Of a stretch of 64,000 nucleotides of DNA, positions 18,464-25,739 are shown one piece after another. The position numbers and the translations under genes are program-made. Numbering within the stretch: the first letter of the stretch is position 1; the number at the start of each line of letters is the position of its first letter. The stretch comes from Clostridium ljungdahlii DSM 13528 (lineage in GTDB: Bacteria > Bacillota > Clostridia > Clostridiales > Clostridiaceae). The notes under the pieces are model-generated. The model was given only the letters and a program-made list of their open reading frames with translations. It was not told the DNA's origin and did no database searches. The DNA lies in the NCBI RefSeq assembly GCF_000143685.1, contig NC_014328.1:186001-250000 (forward strand), written 5' to 3'.

Positions 18464-19471
18464 TTGGATATATTAGAAGTAAAAAAATATGTTGAAGATG
18501 CTTATGATCTCCATATTGAATTTATAGAAAAAGTTAAAAGTATATATAAGGTTCATACAAAATACAATAAATATTGCTTAAAGGTAATAAATTACGATTT
18601 TGGACATTTCTTATTTATAATTTCTGCCATAAAGCATCTCCAAAATAAAAGTTTTAAAAGCATACCTGAAATAATTAAAACTAAGCAGGGAAAAGATTAT
18701 GTAGAAATAGAAGGGGGTCATGCCTATTTATGTAGATGGGTTGATTCTAGACAGTGTAATTTTGAAAATCCGTTGGATGTTTTAGTTGCAACTTCTAAAT
18801 TAGCAGAACTTCATAAAAAAAGTTGTAATTTTAAGGTGCTAAAAAATATGAATCCTAGGATAGGATGGTTTAAATGGATAGATACTTTTAAAACTAGAGA
18901 AAGCGAAATATTAGATTTTAAAAAAAGAATATTAAAAAAAGACCATAAGGAAGAATTTGATATATTGTATCTAAATTCTATGGAAAAGGAAATAAGTATT
19001 GCAGAAAAGTCTATAAAAGATTTAAAAAAAACCAGGTATTTGGATGAAATGAAACAAGAAATCTTGAATAATGGATTTTGTCATCATGATTATGCCAACC
19101 ATAATATTTTAATAGATACTGAAGGAGAAATAAATATTATAGATTTTGATTACTGTATATTAGATACTCATCTTCATGATTTGGCTAGCTTGCTTATAAG
19201 AAGGATGAAAAACGGCAAATGGAATATGAATAATGCGTCTTTTATAGTTGATGCATATAGTACTATAAATGTTGTAAAAACAGAGCATATACCTATTATG
19301 TCAGCTTTTATGGAGTTCCCTCAAGGGTATTGGCAGCTCGGAATACAGTATTATTGGGAAAAACAGCCTTGGGGAGAAGAGGCATTTATAAAAAAGTTAA
19401 AGAGAATTTTAGGTGACACAAGAGAAAGACTAGAATTCATAGATGAGTTTAAGAAGAGCAAATATAATTAA
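18464..19471 (+). CDS. CotS-family spore coat protein (aminoglycoside phosphotransferase-like kinase fold)
   Basis: A 335-aa protein of the CotS/YutH/YsxE group. The kinase-like active site is intact: CHHDYANHN at 206-214 gives HxDxxxxN, followed by IIDFDY as the metal-binding DFD. C-terminal landmarks FPQGYWQLGIQYYWEKQPW are typical of CotS. These proteins sit in the spore coat; a physiological substrate is not established. TTG start follows TTGGAGG. The sigma-K-like promoter upstream agrees with late mother-cell expression. The small protein, CotS-like and CotS genes that follow (gaps 20-40 nt) probably form one operon. Confidence 0.88.
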   Translation: MDILEVKKYVEDAYDLHIEFIEKVKSIYKVHTKYNKYCLKVINYDFGHFLFIISAIKHLQNKSFKSIPEIIKTKQGKDYVEIEGGHAYLCRWVDSRQCNFENPLDVLVATSKLAELHKKSCNFKVLKNMNPRIGWFKWIDTFKTRESEILDFKKRILKKDHKEEFDILYLNSMEKEISIAEKSIKDLKKTRYLDEMKQEILNNGFCHHDYANHNILIDTEGEINIIDFDYCILDTHLHDLASLLIRRMKNGKWNMNNASFIVDAYSTINVVKTEHIPIMSAFMEFPQGYWQLGIQYYWEKQPWGEEAFIKKLKRILGDTRERLEFIDEFKKSKYN

Positions 19472-19494
19472 GATTTTAAAAGGAGGAACATCTA

Positions 19495-19704
19495 ATGTCA
19501 CATAAGAAGTCTCATAAGAAGTCTCATAATAAAAATATAGATGAATTTGAAAATAAGGATTTAGGATATTATGAAAGTAAAGTGGATAGTTTAAAGAAAA
19601 CTGTAAAACAGCTAGAAAAAATGAATAAAAGAAAAAAGGAAGTTATGAAATTAGAGAAAAAGAGGAAAAAGATGTTAAAGGAAATGAAAAAAATGCATAG
19701 ATAG
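19495..19704 (+). CDS. Small lysine-rich coiled-coil protein
   Basis: A 69-aa, very basic protein. It begins with three near-copies of SHKK (SHKKSHKKSHNK) and continues as a heptad-rich lysine/glutamate helix (SLKKTVKQLEKMNKRKKEVM). AGGAGG precedes the ATG. It lies inside the cotS operon, so a structural role in the coat is an inference. I recognise no family. Confidence 0.65.
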   Translation: MSHKKSHKKSHNKNIDEFENKDLGYYESKVDSLKKTVKQLEKMNKRKKEVMKLEKKRKKMLKEMKKMHR

Positions 19705-19741
19705 GGCAATCTCACAGGCAAAACAAAGAGGTGGTTTAAAA

Positions 19742-20509
19742 GTGTACTTTGAGGATGTTGAATCATGCTTTGTTAATTATTTAGAATCGAAAAAAATATT
19801 TAAAGTAAAAGAATTTGATAATACAATAAAGTACAAGGATATATCTATAGATAACATAAAAGAACAAATGTTTATAATTAGTGAATTTCATAGAAGAACT
19901 TTAAAATACAGTGGTATTATGAATAAACGACTATATAACAATATAGGAAAGGAAGTAGAACAGTATAGAGTTTATACGAAGAAATTGAAAAAATATTTAG
20001 ATAGAGTAGAGAAGTTACAAAACAAGACTATATTTCAGGAAAAACTAAATCAAATAGGAAAAAAATATTTAATAAGAGCAGAAAGCTGTATGGATAACCT
20101 GGATAAAAACAGTTATACAGATTTAATAATTAGAAGCATGAAAAGGGTGGAAATGTGTCTCAGAAACACATATTTTAATAATCTGAGGAAAAAAAGAGAT
20201 ATAGAAGTTATAGATATACAAGGATGCTGCTATAACATGGTAGAGATGGATGCAGTATATTTTTTAAACAGAATAAAAAGGAAAGGCATAAATGCAGACT
20301 TTTATGAAATTATAATGGAATTTTGTAAGTACGAACATTTAAAAAGTAGTAGTGTGCAGTTTATTTTGTCAATGATTTCTTATCCTAATGAGGTTATGAA
20401 ATGCTGCAGCAAATATATATATGGTACAAAAAATTGGACAGAAGAAGAATATGTACTTAAACTAAATAAAGCCATGAATGAAGATGGAGAGAGTCTAATT
20501 AAATTTTAG
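19742..20509 (+). CDS. Degenerate CotS-like protein, kinase active site lost
   Basis: A 255-aa protein between two intact CotS genes. Its C-terminal third follows the CotS pattern (VEMDAVYFLNRIKRK, then FILSMISYPNEVMKCC, then YIYGTKNWTEEEYVLKLN), aligning by eye with the FPQRFWRLANRYYY region of its neighbours. The N-terminal lobe is missing, there is no HxDxxxxN loop, and the DFD position reads DIQ. The frame is open with a GTG start behind GAGGTGG, so it is not an obvious pseudogene. A structural, non-catalytic coat role is inferred; homology should be tested by profile search. Confidence 0.6.
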   Translation: MYFEDVESCFVNYLESKKIFKVKEFDNTIKYKDISIDNIKEQMFIISEFHRRTLKYSGIMNKRLYNNIGKEVEQYRVYTKKLKKYLDRVEKLQNKTIFQEKLNQIGKKYLIRAESCMDNLDKNSYTDLIIRSMKRVEMCLRNTYFNNLRKKRDIEVIDIQGCCYNMVEMDAVYFLNRIKRKGINADFYEIIMEFCKYEHLKSSSVQFILSMISYPNEVMKCCSKYIYGTKNWTEEEYVLKLNKAMNEDGESLIKF

Positions 20510-20529
20510 ATGGTAAGGGGGAGGCAGAA

Positions 20530-21552
20530 TTGGTAGACAGATATGGTGAAAAAAAATATTTAACCAAGTATGATTTGTGTACAAAGCTTTTTGATAGATT
20601 TGATTTAAAAGTATATGATGTTGTACCGGTTAGAAGTGTATATATGATTTCCACAGACAAAGGGGAAAAAATTTTAAAAAAGGTAGATTATACCCTAGAT
20701 GAGCTGAAGTTTATATATAATGTTTTAAATTATGTGAGAACAAAATTTCCTAGAATAATAAATTTTGTGAAGAATAAAGCAGGAGAAATATATACTATTT
20801 GGGATGGAGATATGTACTGTATAATGGATACAGTAAATGGAACGGAATGTAACTTTAGCAATCCTATAGAACTGAATATTGCAGCAGAAGGCTTAGGTGA
20901 ATTTCATCTTGCTTCTGAAGGATTTAAGACAGGTATATATAACAAGAGTAATAATGGAAAATTGATTGATTCTTTTAAGAGAAGAATTCAGGAAATGGAA
21001 TTTTTTAAAAATATAGCAAATATTCATGAGAAAAAGACAGAGTTTGATGAAATATTTATAAAAAATTGGAGTTACTATATAGAGGAAATAGAAAAAAGCA
21101 TAATATTACTTCAACAATCTCATTATTATAAATTGTGTAGTGAAGAGGATAAAGTAGTAGTATGCCACCATGATTTAGCGTATCATAATATATTAATAAA
21201 TGAAAATCAAGCGTATTTTATAGATTTTGATTATGCCATCATAGACCTTAAAGTTCATGATCTTTGTAACTTCATAAACAAAGTTATTAAAAATTTTGCC
21301 TTTGACATAGATAAAACTAATTCTATAATAAATAGCTATTGCAATAAAAATAATTTAAGTCGTAGGGAACTTGAGGTACTATATGCTATGCTAGATTTCC
21401 CTAATGATTTTTACACTATAGCAAGAGATTATTATAGTAAGCGTAAGGAGTGGGAAGAAGAAGTATTTTTAGATAGATTGAAGAGGAAAACTAGATATAA
21501 AGAAGATAGAAAAGAATTTTTACAGGAATTTAGAGATAAAATCCTAAATTAG
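20530..21552 (+). CDS. CotS-family spore coat protein
   Basis: A 340-aa CotS paralogue. The catalytic loop CHHDLAYHN and metal-binding FIDFDY are intact, and the family C-terminus (YAMLDFPNDFYTIARDYYSKRKEW) is present. TTG start follows GGGGGAGG. It is the last gene of the four-gene plus-strand group starting at 18464 and is closed by a long terminator hairpin. Confidence 0.88.
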   Translation: MVDRYGEKKYLTKYDLCTKLFDRFDLKVYDVVPVRSVYMISTDKGEKILKKVDYTLDELKFIYNVLNYVRTKFPRIINFVKNKAGEIYTIWDGDMYCIMDTVNGTECNFSNPIELNIAAEGLGEFHLASEGFKTGIYNKSNNGKLIDSFKRRIQEMEFFKNIANIHEKKTEFDEIFIKNWSYYIEEIEKSIILLQQSHYYKLCSEEDKVVVCHHDLAYHNILINENQAYFIDFDYAIIDLKVHDLCNFINKVIKNFAFDIDKTNSIINSYCNKNNLSRRELEVLYAMLDFPNDFYTIARDYYSKRKEWEEEVFLDRLKRKTRYKEDRKEFLQEFRDKILN

Positions 21553-21586
21553 GTGAATAATATATTAAAAAAATAAATAAAGTATG

Positions 21587-21644
21587 TAAGAAACCGCATA
21601 TATCCTTAGAATCTATGTATTTCAAAGATATATGCGGTTTCTTA
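21587..21644. terminator. Strong bidirectional terminator
   Basis: An exact 18-bp stem (21587-21604 with 21627-21644) separates the convergent CotS and glycosyltransferase genes. Flanking A and T runs allow use on both strands. Confidence 0.85.
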
Positions 21645-21658
21645 CAATTTTAAATTGA

Positions 21659-22783
21659 TTATTTTCTCAGAATTTTGTTGTATGCATCCAAGGTATTTTG
21701 GGTAGTTTTCCCCCAACTTAGTTCAGAAGCTCTTTTCATACCTGAGGATATTAATTTAGTTCTAAGGTTGTTATCTGAAAGTACGGTTAACATGGATTCA
21801 TATAAATTAGTTTGGTCTGTAGGGTCTACGAGAAGAGCACCATTTTCAACTACTTCAGGAAGGGAAGTTGTATTTGATACTATTACAGGTATTCCACAGG
21901 CCATAGCCTCTATTGGAGGAAGACCAAATCCCTCGTAAAAAGAAGGATATACAAATAATTCAGCCCCATTATATATATATGGAAGATGATCCATAGATAT
22001 AAACCCTGGGAATATAACTTTGTCCGATATATTTAATTCTTCAGCACGATTCTTATATATGCTGTAGGATATTCCTTTGTTACCGGCGATAACCAAGTTT
22101 AAAGGACTTTTATATGAAGATACTAATTTACTAAAGCTTTCTATAAGCCCGAGTATATTTTTCCTTGGGCTAAATCCACCTACGTATAGTATATAATCTC
22201 CAGTTATAGAGTAATATCTTTTAGCAACATATTTGCTTATTCTTTTATCCAGGGGTTTATATATCTCTTCACTGGCTAGAGGGGTGACATATATTTTGTC
22301 TTCTGGGAAATCAAAGGCCTTCATGATGTCTTTTTTAGAAAAATTTGAAACCGTAATAATCCCATCACACTGGGGTATTGCTTTAGGTATATAGTCTGAA
22401 AAAACTTTGAGATATCTATCACTTACGGTTGAAGGCATTCTATAGGGAATTACATCGTGAAGTGTTATGACAAATTTACAATTTTTATGAATTGGAAGTC
22501 CAACTCCATTTTGAGGAACATGATACAATTGTATATTAGTATCTTTTATTGTATTCGGTACATTGACTTCTTGCCAAAAATTGTGATTATTGTCTTGAGG
22601 GAGCGTGTCTAGTCTAAAGTTTTTTTTAAAATTTATATTGTCTCTAAATCCCTCCGGCATGAAAAGTAAATAATTATTTATATTATCAATATTATTTAAA
22701 CAATTTAGTAGTTGGTAAGTATAAGTACCTATACCAGTACCTCTATACCATTTTGCGGCACGTCCATCAATGCCTATTTTCAT
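21659..22783 (-). CDS. Glycosyltransferase family 4, CotSA-like (second copy)
   Basis: A 374-aa GT-B glycosyltransferase paralogous to the 17158-18276 product. It opens KIGIDGRAAKWYRGTGIGTYTYQ and keeps YVGGFSPRKN, KVIFPGFIS and EGFGLPPIEAMACGIPVIVS. ATG at 22783 is chosen because GAGAGG lies just upstream and the alignment with the paralogue starts there; an ATG 33 nt further upstream has no clear site. It is divergent from another CotS kinase gene, repeating the first unit. Confidence 0.85.
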   Translation of the reverse strand: MKIGIDGRAAKWYRGTGIGTYTYQLLNCLNNIDNINNYLLFMPEGFRDNINFKKNFRLDTLPQDNNHNFWQEVNVPNTIKDTNIQLYHVPQNGVGLPIHKNCKFVITLHDVIPYRMPSTVSDRYLKVFSDYIPKAIPQCDGIITVSNFSKKDIMKAFDFPEDKIYVTPLASEEIYKPLDKRISKYVAKRYYSITGDYILYVGGFSPRKNILGLIESFSKLVSSYKSPLNLVIAGNKGISYSIYKNRAEELNISDKVIFPGFISMDHLPYIYNGAELFVYPSFYEGFGLPPIEAMACGIPVIVSNTTSLPEVVENGALLVDPTDQTNLYESMLTVLSDNNLRTKLISSGMKRASELSWGKTTQNTLDAYNKILRK

Positions 22784-22896
22784 AAAGTTATTCCTCTCTA
22801 AATTAGTATATTTCATTATATTAAAATAAAGGTCAAAATGTTAATATTCTTCTAAATTAATTTAGGACCTCATATAAATATATAGGGGTGATTAAC

Positions 22897-23898
22897 ATGA
22901 TGCGAGAATTTGAAATAGAAAGACAATTTGATGTAAAAATTGAAAATATAAAACCAAGCAAAGGAGTATATCTTCTAAAAACAGACAAAGGAATGAAGTG
23001 CTTAAAGAAGGTAAACTATGGGACTCAAAAACTTCTGTTTGTTTATGGAGCAAAGGAGCATCTTATAAAAAATGGGTTTCCATATGTAGATAAGTATTGC
23101 AATAATGTAGATGGAAATCCATATGCACTTGTAAATGAAGATATATATACTCTTTCCGAATGGATTAGCGGCAGAGAATGTGATTTTAAAAATAGAGATG
23201 ATGTCATAAATGCCTCTAAGTGCCTGGCAAGTTTACATGTAGCTTCCAAGGGATATGAGCCGCCGGAAAACAGCAAATTGAAGACAGATCTTGGTAGGTG
23301 GCACCACCTTATGGAAAAAAGGGTTAAAGCTCTTGATAAAATGAGAGATATGGGTAGGAAAAAAAGCAACAAGGGAGATTTTGATTTAAATTATACTAAA
23401 GAAGTTCAGTTTTATAAAGATTTTGGAAGAAAGGCCATAGAGGTATTGAATGATTCTAAATATGATGAATTATGTGACATTACAGAAAAAGAAGAAGGAT
23501 TTTGTCATCACGATTTTACCTATCACAATATAGTAATTGACAATAATAATAAAGTAAATGTAATAGACTTCGACTATTGTAAAAGGGAAGTTAGGGCTTA
23601 TGATATTTCGTCTTTTATGGGTAAGGTTTTAAAAAGATCCGACTGGGATATAGCTAATGCAGAGCTTATAATTAATTCATATAATGAAGTTAGCCCTATT
23701 AAAGAAGAAGAATACAGGGTAATATTTGCTTTTTTGCTATTTCCTCAAAGATTTTGGAGGTTGGCTAATAGATACTACTATAACGAAGTTAATTGGCCTT
23801 TAAAGACTTATAATAATAAACTTCAGGAATTAATTTCTGAGCAGGGTAAATATATTGATTTTATTGAGAAATTTAAAAAAATATATAACCAGAAGTAA
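22897..23898 (+). CDS. CotS-family spore coat protein
   Basis: A 333-aa CotS paralogue with an intact kinase-like active site (CHHDFTYHN, then VIDFDY) and the FPQRFWRLANRYYYNEVNWP C-terminal landmark. ATG at 22897 follows AGGGGTG; a GTG at 22888 overlaps that site. It is divergent from the second CotSA-like gene and is followed by a terminator. Confidence 0.88.
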   Translation: MMREFEIERQFDVKIENIKPSKGVYLLKTDKGMKCLKKVNYGTQKLLFVYGAKEHLIKNGFPYVDKYCNNVDGNPYALVNEDIYTLSEWISGRECDFKNRDDVINASKCLASLHVASKGYEPPENSKLKTDLGRWHHLMEKRVKALDKMRDMGRKKSNKGDFDLNYTKEVQFYKDFGRKAIEVLNDSKYDELCDITEKEEGFCHHDFTYHNIVIDNNNKVNVIDFDYCKREVRAYDISSFMGKVLKRSDWDIANAELIINSYNEVSPIKEEEYRVIFAFLLFPQRFWRLANRYYYNEVNWPLKTYNNKLQELISEQGKYIDFIEKFKKIYNQK

Positions 23899-23914
23899 AA
23901 TTATCAAAGAAGGC

Positions 23915-23966
23915 TAGGAGCTATACCTGGAATTTTAAATTAAATCCGGTATAGTCCTTATTTTTT
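23915..23966 (+). terminator. Terminator after the last cotS gene
   Basis: AGGAGCTATACC pairs with GGTATAGTCCT (one bulged base), followed by a T run at 23959-23966. Confidence 0.75.
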
Positions 23967-23996
23967 GCACTTAAAATGTATTGTATTCATAATATA
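23967..23996 (+). promoter_or_regulatory. Sigma-K-like promoter of yabG
   Basis: GCAC (23967-23970), a 17-nt spacer and CATAATATA (23988-23996). yabG is a known sigma-K gene in B. subtilis, which supports the call. Confidence 0.65.
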
Positions 23997-24030
23997 TATC
24001 ATGACTTTTTATATGGGGATGTATGAAAAT

Positions 24031-24900
24031 ATGAAAATAGGAGATGTAGTGGTAAGGAAATCTTACGATAGAGATATAACTTTTAAAATAATAGATGTGA
24101 AGGAAGAAGCAGAAGGAAAACTATATATTCTAAAGGGAATAAATTTGAGAATAATTGCAGATTCAGCTGAAGATGATTTAGAACCTGTATCTGAAGATTC
24201 TCTTACAGAAAGTGAAAAGATATTTAGTAGACAAGTTAATAGATCTATTAAAGACATTTTAGCAAGTAGGGGAGGGTTCAGACAAGAATATAATATAACA
24301 AAATTTTTATCACATAAATCAGGTAAAGAATTGACGTTTGGAAGACCAGGAAAGATACTTCATATAGATGGAGATTCGGAATATTTAGATGTATGTCTTA
24401 AAGTATATAAGCAGCTTTTGTTAGACGTAGTTGGGAAGAATATACCAGAGAAAGATCAACCTGGTCAGGTAGTAGAGTTAGCCAGGGAAATTAAGCCTGA
24501 TATAGTTGTGATTACAGGACATGATGCTATAGTTAAAGGTACTAAGGACTATACAGATTTAAACAACTACAAAAATTCCAAGTATTTTGTGAAAACAGTA
24601 TCCGAGCTCAGAAATTACAAATCTAACTATGATGATTTAGTAATATTTGCAGGGGCATGCCAGTCCTGCTACGAGAAAATTTTAGATTCAGGAGCTAATT
24701 TTGCGAGCTCACCTAGTAGAGTACTTATTCATTGTTTGGACCCAGTATTTTTGTGCGAAAAAATAGCGTATACCAATATAGAAAAAGTTGTATCCATTCA
24801 AGAGGCATTAGAAAATACTATAACAAGAACTAATGGCATTGGAGGATTACAAACAAGAGGAAAGTATAGAGAAGGATTTCCCAAATCACTCTATGTATAA
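24031..24900 (+). CDS. yabG: Sporulation-specific protease YabG
   Basis: YabG is a cysteine-type protease (peptidase family U57) that trims spore coat and cortex proteins late in sporulation. The 289-aa protein starts MKIGDVVVRKSYDRDITFKI, as in B. subtilis YabG, and has the HIDGDSEYL and VITGHDA segments followed by FAGACQSCYE with candidate catalytic cysteines. ATG at 24031 gives the usual family length; earlier ATGs (24013, 24019) would add residues without a better ribosome-binding site. The next gene is veg, the same order as in Bacillus. Confidence 0.92.
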   Translation: MKIGDVVVRKSYDRDITFKIIDVKEEAEGKLYILKGINLRIIADSAEDDLEPVSEDSLTESEKIFSRQVNRSIKDILASRGGFRQEYNITKFLSHKSGKELTFGRPGKILHIDGDSEYLDVCLKVYKQLLLDVVGKNIPEKDQPGQVVELAREIKPDIVVITGHDAIVKGTKDYTDLNNYKNSKYFVKTVSELRNYKSNYDDLVIFAGACQSCYEKILDSGANFASSPSRVLIHCLDPVFLCEKIAYTNIEKVVSIQEALENTITRTNGIGGLQTRGKYREGFPKSLYV

Positions 24901-25008
24901 AAATCATAAAAATAGTAAATATTATTGTATATATGAGTGACTTAAAGAAATAACAATATAAAATGCTATAAATAGAAGTATCCTGGTTCTGTTTACAAAA
25001 AATTAATA

Positions 25009-25038
25009 TTGACAAAGCGATTTATTAACTGATATACT
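25009..25038 (+). promoter_or_regulatory. Upstream veg promoter (P1)
   Basis: TTGACA (25009-25014) and TATACT (25033-25038) are 18 nt apart, 12 nt ahead of a second promoter. Confidence 0.6.
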
Positions 25039-25049
25039 AAAAAGTTTAA

Positions 25050-25078
25050 TTGACATAATAGCGGATAGGGAGTATAAT
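25050..25078 (+). promoter_or_regulatory. Downstream veg promoter (P2), perfect consensus
   Basis: TTGACA (25050-25055) and TATAAT (25073-25078) are exactly 17 nt apart. The veg promoter is one of the strongest sigma-A promoters in B. subtilis, and the same appears to hold here. Confidence 0.85.
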
Positions 25079-25105
25079 ATAAAATGTTGAAAGAGGGTGT
25101 TTGGA

Positions 25106-25345
25106 ATGATAGAAGGATCTAATGTATTAGCTTCTATAAGAAAAAATATTGAAAATCATGTGGGAGATAAGGTAACCCTAAAAGCAAATGGAGGTAGGAG
25201 AAAAGTTTTTGTTAATAAGGGAACGATAGAAAAAGCTTATCCTAGTATATTTGTGATTAGATTAGAAAGTGACACCCAAAGGAAAGTGACATATAGCTAT
25301 TCAGATGTTTTAACTAAGACAGTTCAATTAGTTTTCCCAGTATAA
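25106..25345 (+). CDS. veg: Veg protein
   Basis: A 79-aa protein of the Veg family, with the hallmark VTLKANGGRRKVFVNKGTI and YPSIFVIRLES segments. Veg is a small, highly expressed protein of Firmicutes; in B. subtilis it stimulates biofilm matrix genes and affects spore outgrowth. ATG at 25106 has GAGGG 7 nt upstream; an in-frame GTG at 25097 overlaps that site. yabG-veg-(…)-ispE order is shared with Bacillus. Confidence 0.92.
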   Translation: MIEGSNVLASIRKNIENHVGDKVTLKANGGRRKVFVNKGTIEKAYPSIFVIRLESDTQRKVTYSYSDVLTKTVQLVFPV

Positions 25346-25446
25346 AACGGCGTAAATTGGTATTAAATAACCGATTTATTTTTGCAATATTAATCAAGTC
25401 AAATTACAGGAACCACTACCTTTACTCTTTTCTAAGTGGTAATTAG

Positions 25447-25516
25447 TAGAATTAAGGATAGTATATAGAATAATAATTTTAAATAATTATCATTCTATAT
25501 ACTATTTTTAATTCTA
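25447..25516 (+). terminator. Long hairpin after veg, and contents of the 25346-25739 gap
   Basis: A 70-nt imperfect palindrome has 14-bp perfect inner arms (25458-25471 and 25492-25505) and outer TAGAATTA/TAATTCTA. A T run on its 3' side makes it a probable terminator. Around it in the same gap are a weaker hairpin with T-rich tail at about 25355-25390, a small stem AAAGATGG/CCATCTTT at about 25534-25555, and the sigma-E-like promoter of sipL. No ORF with a ribosome-binding site is seen. Confidence 0.6.
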
Positions 25517-25676
25517 TAGGGTAAGAAGAAAGATGGCTAATTCCATCTTTCAACTATGGTATAAAAGGGTATTGAGAATTTATGAGAGGTTATATGGTTA
25601 ACAACCAATTTAATATTACGTCAAAATTCTTTAAATGTCAATATTAATAGACAGCATAAAAATCTTTACAATAGTA

Positions 25677-25706
25677 GCATATTTTTTACCTCAAATTTAT
25701 ATAAAT
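25677..25706 (+). promoter_or_regulatory. Sigma-E-like promoter of the sipL-like gene
   Basis: GCATATT (25677-25683), a 14-nt spacer and TATATAAAT (25698-25706). The -35 and spacing fit sigma-E well; the -10 has T in place of the usual C. sipL is sigma-E-dependent in C. difficile. Confidence 0.45.
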
Positions 25707-25739
25707 AAATAGTAGGTTTTTATGGGGGAGGTAATAAAT

